A program made the position numbers and the translations under genes. A model generated the notes under the pieces. The model was given only the letters and a program-made list of their open reading frames with translations, did no database searches and was not told the origin of the DNA. Positions 7,768-15,961 of a stretch of 43,406 nucleotides of DNA are shown here, in pieces (the stretch's first letter is position 1; the number at the start of each line of letters is the position of its first letter). Origin of the DNA: Lachnospiraceae bacterium (GTDB taxonomy: Bacteria; Bacillota; Clostridia; Lachnospirales; Lachnospiraceae); assembly GCA_015056725.1 (NCBI GenBank), contig SVFS01000015.1, positions 1-43,406 on the forward strand. Direction: 5' to 3'.

Positions 7768-7962
7768 CTATACAGCCACCGTCAATCCGTAAAACTTTTC
7801 CTCAAAATACTTCGTAGGAACTTTGCCGCTGATTGTCCGATAGCCCTTTGCTTTCAATTCCTCATTCAACCCCCGGATAATCTTGTAAGCGTATCCGGTT
7901 GATACTCCGAGCATTTCTGCCGCTTCCTCTGCTGTAACATACATTTTCTTCGTATTCTCCAT
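7768..7962 (-). CDS. xis: Excisionase-type HTH protein
   Basis: A 64-residue protein with a single winged HTH: YVTAEEAAEMLGVSTGYAYK, then a recognition-helix region KIIRGLNEELKAKG, ending in YFEEKFYGL. This matches the small excisionase/MerR-like proteins placed directly before integrase genes. It would bend attachment-site DNA and favour excision. It is translated just ahead of the integrase, and its promoter faces the divergent XRE repressor gene, with two operator-like sites between them. Confidence 0.8.
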   Translation of the reverse strand: MENTKKMYVTAEEAAEMLGVSTGYAYKIIRGLNEELKAKGYRTISGKVPTKYFEEKFYGLTVAV

Positions 7963-8029
7963 ATTCTTCTTTCCTTTCTCTTGTTATTTTCAAGTATACT
8001 TTTGTGACCTGTTTGCTGTATTTTACAGT

Positions 8030-8081
8030 ACACATTTGTGTCTGTCAAGTAATTATTTTAAATTTTTATACACAAATGTGT
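8030..8081. promoter_or_regulatory. Paired operator sites between xis and the XRE gene
   Basis: ACACA-TT-TGTGT (8030-8041) and ACACA-AA-TGTGT (8070-8081) share palindromic arms 40 bp apart in the divergent intergenic region. A further half-like TTTTGTGA lies near 8000. The second copy overlaps a possible -35 of the XRE gene promoter (-10 TAGAAT at 8092-8097). They are probable binding sites for the XRE regulator. Confidence 0.5.
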
Positions 8082-8128
8082 TCCATTGTGATAGAATTGA
8101 ACTAACAAGAGATTATGGAGGTAGCGGC

Positions 8129-8668
8129 ATGACAATCGGAGAGAAAATAAAATACTTTAGAAATATGCGTGGTATATCACAAGAAATGTTAGGACAGCTA
8201 TCCGGCATTAACCCTGCCACCATAAAAAAATATGAATACAGCATACGCAATCCCAAACCCGACCAGTTACTAAAGATTGCGAATGCTTTAGGTATCAGTA
8301 TCAATATTTTCATGGATTTTGATATAGAAACGGTATCAGATGTGCTATCCCTGCTTTTCAAAATGGACGAGCAGGTAGGCATGAATTTTGAAGCGGAAAA
8401 GGATGAAAATGGCAACTATATTCCTGCCACCTTAAAGATTTCCTTTACCCACCCGGCAGTCAATAAGAAACTATGCACCTATCTGAAAGCAAAGCAGTTG
8501 CAGGAAAATATTGAGAACAACAAGTACAATTTCAATGAAGAACAGCAGAACGAAGCCTATCAGGCACTTGAAAGTGATATGGAAGAAATCAAAAATCATC
8601 TGCTTGATGATAATATGATTGTGAAAAAGGGAAGTAATAGAATATCTGTCAAGGTATTTCCGCAATAA
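8129..8668 (+). CDS. XRE-family transcriptional regulator of element 1
   Basis: An N-terminal HTH of the phage-repressor type occupies residues of about 1-60 (IGEKIKYFRNMRGISQEMLG, then IKKYEYSIRNPKPDQLLKIA), followed by a helical region of about 120 residues with no recognised fold. The start at 8129 is chosen over upstream codons because GGAGG lies 6 bases before it. The longer frame opening at 8036 runs through the operator region. Divergent from xis-int, it is the likely repressor of the integration and mobilization genes, with the ACACA-N2-TGTGT sites as candidate operators. Confidence 0.8.
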   Translation: MTIGEKIKYFRNMRGISQEMLGQLSGINPATIKKYEYSIRNPKPDQLLKIANALGISINIFMDFDIETVSDVLSLLFKMDEQVGMNFEAEKDENGNYIPATLKISFTHPAVNKKLCTYLKAKQLQENIENNKYNFNEEQQNEAYQALESDMEEIKNHLLDDNMIVKKGSNRISVKVFPQ

Positions 8669-8690
8669 ATTGAAAAATATCAAAAAACGA

Positions 8691-8721
8691 TTGACTCTCA
8701 CGTTGCGTGATACTGTATTCT
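8691..8721 (+). promoter_or_regulatory. MerR-type promoter with 19-bp spacer
   Basis: -35 TTGACT (8691-8696) and -10 TATTCT (8716-8721) are separated by 19 bp, longer than the sigma-A optimum, and the spacer holds the dyad TCACG-TTG-CGTGA (8698-8710). An overlong spacer with a central dyad is the hallmark of promoters that MerR-family activators untwist. The adjacent TipAS-type gene is the obvious target. Confidence 0.7.
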
Positions 8722-8797
8722 ATTTTCACGGAAGCAGAATAGATATTAGCCGGCAACTTCTATCTTGCTTCTCCATAAATTAAAGGAGCTGGTAAGA

Positions 8798-9676
8798 ATG
8801 AGAACTATAAGCCAAGTTGCAGAGCTGACAGGTATCAGCATACGCACCCTGCAATACTATGATGAAATCGGACTATTAAAACCAAGCGAATTAACACAGT
8901 CCGGTTATCGTTTATACAATGATGAAGCATTGCAGAAGCTTCAACAAATTCTCTTTTTCAAGGAATTAGGTTTCAAATTAAAAGATATTAACGAAATTCT
9001 GCAAAAACCCGATTTTGACAGAATTGCAGTTTTCAGGAAACAAAAAGAACTGCTTCTTTTAAAACGTAATCGGACAGACCGACTGATACAGCTCCTTAGT
9101 CGCTTAGAGAAAGGAGAACAATGTATGAGTTTTAAAGAATTTGACCTGTCGGATTATATTAACGCATTAGAGGATTTTAAAAGTAATAGTACAGATGAAG
9201 TCATCAAACACTGGGGCAGTGTTGAAAATTTTGATATGTTCGTTCAGAAAATCAAAGATGATGAAGCCGAGGTAGCCAAACTTGCCATTCAGCAATTCGG
9301 CAGTATAGAAAAATATACCGAAGCCATGAAATATAATCTGGAGCATTTTTCAGAAATCATGGAAAAGCAATTAACGGAAGAATTCAAAAAGATTGGGCAA
9401 CAATCAGATTTGCTATATGCTAAATTGACCGCCGATTTGTCAAAAGATATTGCTTCTTCGGAAATACAGTCTATCGTTCAGTCCATAGACCTGCTATTCC
9501 AAGAATACGCTGGCAACGCATCCCCCTGCAAGCCTCATCTAAACACAATCATCGACTCATATTCAAGTAACTATGTAAAAGGCATAACAGATACAAAATA
9601 TGGAAAAGGTTCTTCTGATTATATTATAAAAGCCTTTCGTTATTACTCCGAGAATAACACTCCAAAAAACAAATAG
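8798..9676 (+). CDS. MerR-family regulator with TipAS-like drug-binding domain
   Basis: The first 75 residues are a MerR winged HTH (QVAELTGISIRTLQYYDEIG, then GYRLYNDEALQKLQQI), followed by a dimerization helix. A C-terminal region (about 125-290) reads YTEAMKYNLEHFSE and on, resembling TipAS, the domain that captures thiopeptide-like antibiotics. At 292 residues it is slightly longer than TipAL. The start at 8798 follows AGGAGC; the frame is open to 8765 but without a ribosome site there. A long imperfect hairpin (8731-8774) lies in its leader. It is likely autoregulated through the 19-bp-spacer promoter. No resistance gene follows, so it may only sequester the drug or may act elsewhere. 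Confidence 0.82.
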   Translation: MRTISQVAELTGISIRTLQYYDEIGLLKPSELTQSGYRLYNDEALQKLQQILFFKELGFKLKDINEILQKPDFDRIAVFRKQKELLLLKRNRTDRLIQLLSRLEKGEQCMSFKEFDLSDYINALEDFKSNSTDEVIKHWGSVENFDMFVQKIKDDEAEVAKLAIQQFGSIEKYTEAMKYNLEHFSEIMEKQLTEEFKKIGQQSDLLYAKLTADLSKDIASSEIQSIVQSIDLLFQEYAGNASPCKPHLNTIIDSYSSNYVKGITDTKYGKGSSDYIIKAFRYYSENNTPKNK

Positions 9677-9694
9677 AGCCATTTTAGAGCCAAA
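9674..9694. repeat. Right arm-type TAGAGCCA direct repeat
   Basis: TAGAGCCA at 9674-9681 and 9685-9692 has the same 11-bp period and orientation as the pair at 978-998. It lies about 60 bp from the guaA end where the right crossover is proposed. Confidence 0.5.
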
Positions 9695-9705
9695 CGGTAT
9701 AAACC

Positions 9706-9744
9706 AACGCCGGAAATGCCCATTTTATCAGCATTTCCGGCGTT
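9706..9744 (-). terminator. Strong terminator hairpin downstream of guaA
   Basis: AACGCCGGAAATGC (9706-9719) pairs perfectly with GCATTTCCGGCGTT (9731-9744), a 14-bp GC-rich stem, 8 bp past the guaA stop codon. On the minus strand it is followed by GGTTTAT. If the proposed attachment site is right, this hairpin is carried by element 1, which would then supply guaA with its terminator. Confidence 0.75.
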
Positions 9745-9751
9745 TCGTCCG

Positions 9752-11044
9752 TTACTCGAACTCAATCGTCGCAACCGGCTTCTTTGTTATTTCATACACA
9801 ACTCTGTTGATACTTGGAACTTCTGCTGTGATTCTGTCAGCGATCTTTTCAAGAATATCATAATCGATTCTTTCAATGGTTGCTGTCATCGCGTCGATTG
9901 TATTTACGGCACGGATAACGCACATGTAACCCATGCTTCTTTCATGGTTTCTAACACCTACTGCTTTAAAATCAGGTACTACTGTAAAATACTGCCATAC
10001 TTTCTTGTCGAGACCTGCTTTTGCGAATTCTTCACGAAGGATTGCATCAGATTCTCTGAGTGCTTCCAGCCTGTCTCTTGTGATGGCACCGAGGCAACGT
10101 ACACCAAGTCCCGGGCCTGGGAATGGCTGACGGTATACCATCTCTGCCGGAAGTCCAAGCTCGATACCGCAAGCACGTACTTCGTCTTTGAAAAGCTGTA
10201 AAAGTGGTTCAACCAGTTCGAACTGAAGATCTTCTGGAAGTCCGCCAACGTTGTGGTGAGATTTAACAACCTTTGCTGTCTTAGTTCCGCTTTCGATGAT
10301 ATCAGGATAAATGGTACCCTGTCCAAGGAAATCGATACCTTCTAATTTTCTAGCTTCTTCTTCGAATACACGAATGAATTCAGCACCAATAATTTTTCTC
10401 TTCTGTTCAGGATCTGCTACGTTTTCCAGTTTACCAAGGAAACGATCTGTCGCATCCACATAAACAAGATTTGCATTTAACTGGTTGCGGAATACTTCTA
10501 CTACGCTTTCGGATTCATTCTTTCTCATAAGGCCATGATTTACATGCACACATACAAGCTGTTTGCCGATAGCCTTGATGAGAAGAGCTGCTACTACAGA
10601 GGAGTCTACGCCACCGGAAAGTGCAAGAAGCACTTTCTTGTCGCCTACCTGACGGCGAATAAGCTCTACCTGGTCTTCTACGAAGTTTTTCATATTCCAG
10701 TTTGCTTCTGCCTTACATACATCAAACAGAAATGCTTTCATTGTCGCGTCATCTGGCAAAGAATCATACTTTGTTTCACATTTGGATGTAGGATGGTCAA
10801 TAGAAATTACCGGGAAACCGCAGTCATAAATTTCAGGCATAACATCTACTGCCACACCGTCAACTACACGATTTTCACCACCATTAAGAATAACACCTTT
10901 TACATTGTTGAGTGCTTTCAGCTCGTCCACTGTGATGTCATGCGGATGAATCTCACTATATACACCCATGTCACGAATCTGTCTTGCAACTACTGTGTTT
11001 TCTGTACTACCAAGGTCCAGAATAACGATCATGTCCTGTTTCAT
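9752..11044 (-). CDS. guaA: GMP synthase with reduced glutaminase domain
   Basis: GMP synthase aminates XMP using ATP. The synthetase half is complete: P-loop LLALSGGVDSSVVAALL, then QPFPGPGLGVRCLGAITRDR and the dimerization domain ending PVATIEFE. The N-terminal glutamine amidotransferase domain is shortened. Only about 125 residues precede the synthetase, against about 190 usually, and the total is 430 residues against about 510-525. Its start (IVILDLGSTENTVVARQIRD, GVILNGGENRV) is recognisable, but the G-x-C-x-G-x-Q nucleophile motif and the later H-P-E motif are absent. The enzyme may therefore depend on free ammonia. The ATG at 11044 has GAGGAG five bases upstream; an in-frame GTG-type extension to 11080 lacks one. 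Confidence 0.88.
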   Translation of the reverse strand: MKQDMIVILDLGSTENTVVARQIRDMGVYSEIHPHDITVDELKALNNVKGVILNGGENRVVDGVAVDVMPEIYDCGFPVISIDHPTSKCETKYDSLPDDATMKAFLFDVCKAEANWNMKNFVEDQVELIRRQVGDKKVLLALSGGVDSSVVAALLIKAIGKQLVCVHVNHGLMRKNESESVVEVFRNQLNANLVYVDATDRFLGKLENVADPEQKRKIIGAEFIRVFEEEARKLEGIDFLGQGTIYPDIIESGTKTAKVVKSHHNVGGLPEDLQFELVEPLLQLFKDEVRACGIELGLPAEMVYRQPFPGPGLGVRCLGAITRDRLEALRESDAILREEFAKAGLDKKVWQYFTVVPDFKAVGVRNHERSMGYMCVIRAVNTIDAMTATIERIDYDILEKIADRITAEVPSINRVVYEITKKPVATIEFE

Positions 11045-11165
11045 ATATTCTCCTCTTTTCCTGCCGAATGATATCGCCATAAATTTTTTCTAGTACATTA
11101 TATTCCAACTTTTTCTATGTGAAAAGAAAAATTTTCATTTATCGGAAATTTTTTCTCGAATTCTT

Positions 11166-11588
11166 TCAGCGCAAGCGCTTTGGCTTCTCGCCCATCTCTT
11201 CTGTCAGGGAAATCCCGCGTTTATCAGCCGCCACTTTTACACAGTCAGGGCAGTATCTGCCATAACGGATACTACACCCGCATTTCTCGCACTTTAAATA
11301 AAATTTGCTTCCTTCCGGTATTTCCACTCTTCCTTTTCGCAGATAATAGTTAATCGTATCTCTGTCCACACCGGTTGCTTTTGCAATGGTAATTGCCGGT
11401 GTTGGTCCGTTTTCATCCAAAAAAGCTTTGATTTTGCCGAAATCGTCCAATACTTCCCTTTGACAAGTATCACACATATATCTCCCTGCACCTTTGTATG
11501 TCAGCTTTCTTTTACACTCCGGACAAACTTCCGGCTTCTTATCCATAAATAGTTTTTCCAAATCATTTTTTTGCATTCGTTTATCCAT
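11166..11588 (-). CDS. Zinc-ribbon / HTH protein (YvyF-like)
   Basis: A 140-residue protein with an N-terminal zinc ribbon (CPECKRKLTYKGAGRYMCDTC, residues of about 22-42), a central HTH-like segment (ITIAKATGVDRDTINYYLRK) and a second ribbon CEKCGCSIRYGRYCPDC near 98-114. The ribbon-HTH-ribbon order resembles the flagellar-operon-associated protein YvyF, although no flagellar gene is near. It starts 5 bp after the histidine kinase stop codon, so the two are likely co-transcribed. A nucleic-acid-binding regulatory role is inferred. Confidence 0.65.
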   Translation of the reverse strand: MDKRMQKNDLEKLFMDKKPEVCPECKRKLTYKGAGRYMCDTCQREVLDDFGKIKAFLDENGPTPAITIAKATGVDRDTINYYLRKGRVEIPEGSKFYLKCEKCGCSIRYGRYCPDCVKVAADKRGISLTEEMGEKPKRLR

Positions 11589-11593
11589 CTTCT

Positions 11594-13930
11594 TTATGAT
11601 TCTGTAAGATATTTTTTCAAAAGCGCTTCCAGTTCACCTGCTTCAACCGGTTTTGCAAGGTAATCCGTAAAACCTTCTTCTATATATTGTTCACGCATAC
11701 CCGCAATGGCATTCGCAGTAAGTACAATTACTTTTGTATCGTGATTGATATTGTCTCCATCTTCTCGAAGCAGATGTAACGTCTGTATACCATCCGGCTC
11801 CGGCATCATATGATCCATTAAAATCAAATCATACTTCGTCTTTTTCGTCATCTGCAAGCACTCTGTTCCGCTAACTGCCAAATCCACCTGCATCTGAGTA
11901 CGCTTCAGAAGACCTTTAATAACCAACAAGTTGGTATAAGTATCATCTACCGCCAAAATTTTTGCATCCGGCATACATAATGCGTCCTCTTCCGGTATTG
12001 CCTTTTCCTTTTGATACTCCGCACTCTTTTTCAGTTTTCCAATTGGTGTCTCGTTAACAACTTCCTGCGGGATACGAACAGTAAAGCAGCTTCCGACACC
12101 ATATTCACTGTCCACTTCAATGATTCCGCCCATAATCGTTACAAGCTGCTTTGTAATATTAAGCCCTAGACCCGAGCCTTGAATATAACGGTTTTTGGAC
12201 AATTCCAATCTTTGGAAGCTTTCAAAAAGCTTCTCCTTTTCTTCCGGCTTAATTCCCATGCCTGTATCGGTTATTTTGAATTCAAGGGCAAATCCTTTGT
12301 CATCACGAATCGCCTTTGCCGCAAATGTAATACTTCCTTCCTGTGTATACTTCACCGCGTTGGATAATAGGTTATTCGCAATCTGTTTGATTCTGATTTC
12401 ATCACCTTTTAATACAGAAGGCAATGTTTCATCGATATCAGTTTTTACTTCCAGATATTTTTGTTCCGCACGAATCCGTGCACCTATAATCACATCATTT
12501 AGCAGGCTGGATATTTGATAGTCTGCTTCAACGATTTCAAGTTTACCGGCTTCTATCTTAGAAAAATCTAATATGTCATTGATAATTCCAAGAAGCATGT
12601 TACTTGCATTTTTAATATTGTAAGCATACTCTTCTACCGCTTCGTTTTCGTTCTCTCTTAAAATCATTTCATTCATACCGATTACCGTATTAATCGGAGT
12701 ACGAATTTCATGTGACATATTGGCCAGGAATTTGGCTTTCATCTCTCCATCCGAAATCGCTCTCTGCTTTTCTCTTTCAGCATTAAACATTTCCCGTATG
12801 TATTTAAGGGCCGCAAAAAACAGCAGTGCTACAAGTCCGACACAAAGTAAAATACCATTAAACTGCGTATCTACTACATACACAAGCCCAACTTCCATAA
12901 GGCCACATGCCATTACAACCGCAAATCCAATTGCAACTTCCTTGTAATCCCGCACATCCCCTTTACACACATCTACGATAATCGTACTTGTCATAAGCAT
13001 AATTAATATAACAATAATAATGTGGGAGGAAATCATAATTTCAAAGAAATCTCTGATTTCCAATATCTGAATCGTAACAGATACTACAAAATTCACGATA
13101 GTCGCTATTCCCAGCGCAAAATACGCTTTTTCATATCGTTGCTTCTGGATACAATTTATATATGACAAAAACGGATATGGTAACAGCGCTATCAGCAAAA
13201 ATCCCATAAGCATTGCTACCGTACTATTGGGAAGCAGGAACTGCCTTATCTTCGATTCCACAATCATCCACATGGAGCAAATCATAATCGCCAGTCCTAA
13301 ATGTGCCACTTCAACATCGCGCTTGTAAGCAATCTTCACAAAGAAGCACGCACATACTACGATTATCGATATAATCAGCATAAGTGCCGCCATAATGATA
13401 GATGGTATATATAATCCGTAAAAATGTCTTATGATATCCGACTTTTCTCCCACATAGGCATGACTTGCATATCCCGAATAATGAGAGTCTGTCATAATTT
13501 CCACACGAAGCGTTTTTCCTGCATCCTCTTCATATACATCAAACATGACATAGCTTATTGTACTTGTCTTTCCCACAGGCTGGGTTTCTAATGTGGAATA
13601 TTCCGTACGTACTTCATCGTCCACATAAACCTTCATTTCCTGCTGCATACTTCGAAGGCAGAATGTCTGTTTCTCCTGATTTTGCGGAAGCACTGTTTCT
13701 AATATCAGCCAGTCCTTTTGAGGTGTGTCAAACTGTCCCGGAATCTCCACTTTTTCACGCGTCCCATCGGAAAGCACACGTTCCCACTTTCCCTGATACT
13801 CTCCAAAAGAATTCCCTTCCCAGAAGTTTTCCTGTGGTAATGCTACTTCTCCAACGAAATAAAAAATAAATGACGCTACCAGCAAAAAATTCAATATTGT
13901 TTGCACGATTTTCATCTTATGTTTTGCCAT
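11594..13930 (-). CDS. Hybrid sensor histidine kinase with extracellular sensor domain
   Basis: A 778-residue membrane kinase. A signal-anchor helix (about 10-30) is followed by an extracytoplasmic beta-rich domain (about 35-165) and about seven membrane helices (175-375), an arrangement like the 7TMR-DISM receptors. Then come a HisKA domain with phospho-acceptor H407 in NMSHEIRTPIN, a HATPase domain (NLLSNAVKYTQEG, DTGMGI, GSGLGLNI) and a C-terminal receiver with phospho-acceptor D in LILMDHMMPEPDG. All catalytic motifs are intact. The gene lies just downstream of spoIIID and is followed by the zinc-ribbon protein gene. The ligand and output are unknown. Confidence 0.88.
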   Translation of the reverse strand: MAKHKMKIVQTILNFLLVASFIFYFVGEVALPQENFWEGNSFGEYQGKWERVLSDGTREKVEIPGQFDTPQKDWLILETVLPQNQEKQTFCLRSMQQEMKVYVDDEVRTEYSTLETQPVGKTSTISYVMFDVYEEDAGKTLRVEIMTDSHYSGYASHAYVGEKSDIIRHFYGLYIPSIIMAALMLIISIIVVCACFFVKIAYKRDVEVAHLGLAIMICSMWMIVESKIRQFLLPNSTVAMLMGFLLIALLPYPFLSYINCIQKQRYEKAYFALGIATIVNFVVSVTIQILEIRDFFEIMISSHIIIVILIMLMTSTIIVDVCKGDVRDYKEVAIGFAVVMACGLMEVGLVYVVDTQFNGILLCVGLVALLFFAALKYIREMFNAEREKQRAISDGEMKAKFLANMSHEIRTPINTVIGMNEMILRENENEAVEEYAYNIKNASNMLLGIINDILDFSKIEAGKLEIVEADYQISSLLNDVIIGARIRAEQKYLEVKTDIDETLPSVLKGDEIRIKQIANNLLSNAVKYTQEGSITFAAKAIRDDKGFALEFKITDTGMGIKPEEKEKLFESFQRLELSKNRYIQGSGLGLNITKQLVTIMGGIIEVDSEYGVGSCFTVRIPQEVVNETPIGKLKKSAEYQKEKAIPEEDALCMPDAKILAVDDTYTNLLVIKGLLKRTQMQVDLAVSGTECLQMTKKTKYDLILMDHMMPEPDGIQTLHLLREDGDNINHDTKVIVLTANAIAGMREQYIEEGFTDYLAKPVEAGELEALLKKYLTES

Positions 13931-14007
13931 ACGTATATCCTCATTATTGCAGTTAAAACATACTATGTCTCAACCTTATTTTATTGTAAAACGCTTAAAT
14001 ATACAAG

Positions 14008-14034
14008 AAAAAGCAGTCCCCGGGATTGCTTTTT
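14008..14034 (-). terminator. Terminator downstream of spoIIID
   Basis: AAAAAGCA (14008-14015) pairs with TGCTTTTT (14027-14034), and TCCC/GGGA pairs inside. Flanking A and T runs allow termination in either direction. It lies 42 bp beyond the stop of the spoIIID C-terminal half and upstream of the histidine kinase gene, so it is most likely the original spoIIID terminator. Confidence 0.75.
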
Positions 14035-14076
14035 CACGCATTTCCCTTGGACTGCCTGCAAATTCAAGCACATACT

Positions 14077-14237
14077 TCAATTTTTCATGACAGGATGTGA
14101 AATCCCCATATATTTTTCTCTCGTCGCCTGCCCTCCGCGAATATGTCTCTCCGACTTATTTACATCAAGTACCGAACGTACCTCTTTTGCAAGTGCAGGG
14201 CTGATGTACACCAGCCTCGCGGTCACGTCTTTATGTA
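14077..14237 (-). pseudogene. spoIIID: spoIIID C-terminal half (split gene)
   Basis: A frame with no start codon of its own reads KDVTARLVYISPALAKEVRS and continues VLDVNKSERHIRGGQATREKY to a TGA at 14077. This is the C-terminal half of SpoIIID: the B. subtilis protein has KDLTERLPEINPDLANEV, then KSIRHLRGGEATKLKY. The matching N-terminal half lies 15 kb away at 29403-29529. The frame differs from that of the recombinase that overlaps its upstream edge. It is split rather than decayed: joining at the shared TATGTA gives an uninterrupted gene. Confidence 0.88.
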
Positions 14238-15871
14238 TGGTTGGTACAATTTGGAACGGTTTTTGTTGGGGATGTTTTCTTGCTTACTTTAGCTTGTTCT
14301 TCTTGATGGTTGCCTTCGGTTTCCGCTGTGCCATCTGCACTCTCTGTTCCTTCAATAAGCACAGTTTCGTCTAATCCTAAGTCACCGATAAGGCGTAAGT
14401 AAATATCTACGTTACCATCCTTGTCCACTTCGATTTTATTAATGAGACGCTTGAGCTGGGTGTTTGTCATTTCATGAACATCTGTGATATCTTCCATCTC
14501 TTTGAATGTGCTATTAAGAATCGCTTCGAGCTGTTCTCCCTTTGTCAGATTGTAAGACACCATCTTCAGTTCATTTTCCAATCGATCAATCTCTTTTCTC
14601 ATGCCACCGATTTTCTCATTTAATTCCTCTCTGGAAATCAAATCATCGGTGTACATATCCATATATTTCTCACGAGCCTTACGAAGTCTGTTTAACTCTG
14701 CAGTTAATTCCTTTTCATATTCCACGTTTTCATCTTTTGCTTTGTATACACGTTGGAACTCTTTGATCACATGGTCGATTACTTTTTTCTTCTTACTAAG
14801 CACATCCTGGAAGTACTCCTGCAATACCTGAATCAATTCTTCTTCATCCACTGTAATTGCATTCGGACAACTGTCAGCACCTCGTCCATTGTGACCGGAG
14901 CACACCCAACGTACATAAGTATTCTTATACTGGCGAACAGTTCTGCGGAAAGACCAACCGCAATCCTTACATTTAATCAATGTTGAGAATAAATGCTTGT
15001 TGCTCTGACGTTCATGAGTCATCTTAAAAGAATCGTGACGACCTTTCAAAATCTCTTGTGCTTTGTCAAAGATTTCGTCCTCAATGATACGAAGTTCCGG
15101 ACGAAGTGTTACCAACCATTCTGATTCATCTTTTTCTTTTCTCTGCCCGGTAAGAAAATCTGCAACTTCCTCTTTGCCATTGATAATCTTTCCAGTGTAT
15201 ATTTCATTGGTCAGAATACGACATACGGAATTCTGACTCCAGTTATTGCCTCTCTTGGTTTTCACACCACGTTCATTGAGCATGTTGGCAATCTTCGCAC
15301 CCCCAAATCCTTCTTCTGTATACCACTTGTACATCTGGCGGATAACCTTTGCTTCCTCTTCATTGATGGATAGATTAAAATAGTCACCAATGGTTTTATC
15401 GTATCCATAAACAATGTTTGGAACTCGACCTTTTTCTGCATTCATCTTCTTACCGAATTTGATACGCTTGGAAGTGTTCGCACTTTCTTCCTGCGCCAAT
15501 GCACCAAAAATGGTCAAAACAAATTCCGAATTCCCCATGCTAGTCATGTTGGCAGTAAGGAACTGTGTTTCGATACCAAGTGATTTTAACTTACGGACAC
15601 TCTGTAATAAATCCACTGTATTTCTGGCAAAACGTGAAATATCCTTTACCACAACCATGTCGAATAAGCCTTTCTCAGCGTCTGCAAGCATACGCTGGAA
15701 TTCTTTACGGTTCTTGATTTTGGTTCCGGAAATACCTTCGTCTGCATATAATTTAATAAGGTTGTCCCCTGTACGTTTAGTATATTCTAAGAAAAACTCT
15801 TTCTGAGTCTCTAAACTGTTGAGCTGGTCTTCTTTATCTGTGGAAACTCGGCAATATGCTGCTATATTCAT
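14231..15871 (-). CDS. Large serine recombinase of element 2
   Basis: A 546-residue site-specific recombinase. The resolvase-type catalytic domain (about 1-150) begins MNIAAYCRVST with nucleophile S10, followed by VVKDISRFARN and FGALAQEESANTSKRI. Next are the recombinase DNA-binding domain (about 165-260), a zinc ribbon (CKDCGWSF, then CSGHNGRGADSC) and a coiled coil (about 370-450). This is the architecture of SpoIVCA/TndX-type enzymes. The ATG at 15871 follows AAAGG; an upstream in-frame TTG (15880) is less likely. Its stop codon TAA overlaps the attachment core and is partly made of spoIIID sequence. In the excised circle the frame would run 18 codons further, into a TAG just before the hairpin at 29302-29333. 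No directionality factor is recognised. Confidence 0.93.
   Translation of the reverse strand: MNIAAYCRVSTDKEDQLNSLETQKEFFLEYTKRTGDNLIKLYADEGISGTKIKNRKEFQRMLADAEKGLFDMVVVKDISRFARNTVDLLQSVRKLKSLGIETQFLTANMTSMGNSEFVLTIFGALAQEESANTSKRIKFGKKMNAEKGRVPNIVYGYDKTIGDYFNLSINEEEAKVIRQMYKWYTEEGFGGAKIANMLNERGVKTKRGNNWSQNSVCRILTNEIYTGKIINGKEEVADFLTGQRKEKDESEWLVTLRPELRIIEDEIFDKAQEILKGRHDSFKMTHERQSNKHLFSTLIKCKDCGWSFRRTVRQYKNTYVRWVCSGHNGRGADSCPNAITVDEEELIQVLQEYFQDVLSKKKKVIDHVIKEFQRVYKAKDENVEYEKELTAELNRLRKAREKYMDMYTDDLISREELNEKIGGMRKEIDRLENELKMVSYNLTKGEQLEAILNSTFKEMEDITDVHEMTNTQLKRLINKIEVDKDGNVDIYLRLIGDLGLDETVLIEGTESADGTAETEGNHQEEQAKVSKKTSPTKTVPNCTNHT
14232..14237. repeat. attL-side crossover core TATGTA of element 2
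   Basis: TATGTA here is shared with 29403-29408. The element side of this junction (minus strand TTGTACCAACCATA before CA) and the element side of the other junction (TATGGAGGTAACAA after CA) form an imperfect inverted repeat, 10 of 14 arm positions matching, as expected of a serine-integrase attP with central dinucleotide CA. Confidence 0.7.
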
Positions 15872-15915
15872 GTTTATCAACCTTTCTGTTAGAGTTGTTG
15901 CGTTCTGTTACGACT

Positions 15916-15943
15916 ATTATAACCCATTTTGCCAAAATGTAAA
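15916..15943 (-). promoter_or_regulatory. Recombinase promoter with embedded palindrome
   Basis: On the minus strand TTTACA (15938-15943) and TATAAT (15916-15921) are 16 bp apart, a good sigma-A promoter. The palindrome CATTTTG-C-CAAAATG (15925-15939) fills the spacer, an ideal position for a repressor. I see no sporulation-sigma consensus here. Confidence 0.6.
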
Positions 15944-15961
15944 TATACCTAAGTACATTTC

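Larger units (their letters stand above)
821..9760. mobile_element. Element 1: mobilizable integrative element at guaA 3' end
   Basis: The segment holds tyrosine integrase, excisionase, MobC-like, RepA-like and MobV genes plus two regulators and a TIR cargo gene. The boundaries are inferred: TACTCGAA occurs at 821-828 and at 9753-9760, overlapping the last codons of guaA. Paired 11-bp-period TAGAGCC repeats sit just inside both ends (978-998 and 9674-9694), as integrase arm sites would. Excision at these points would leave guaA reading ...TTC GAG TAG, so the gene keeps a stop codon. The 3' end of guaA is a known integration site for tyrosine recombinases. There are no type IV secretion genes, so transfer would need a helper. 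The gene content is secure; the exact ends are moderately supported. Confidence 0.55.

Noticed and set aside
8036-8128. Longer start for the XRE regulator
   Set aside because: The extra 31 codons cross the operator pair and the likely promoter; GGAGG precedes the ATG at 8129.
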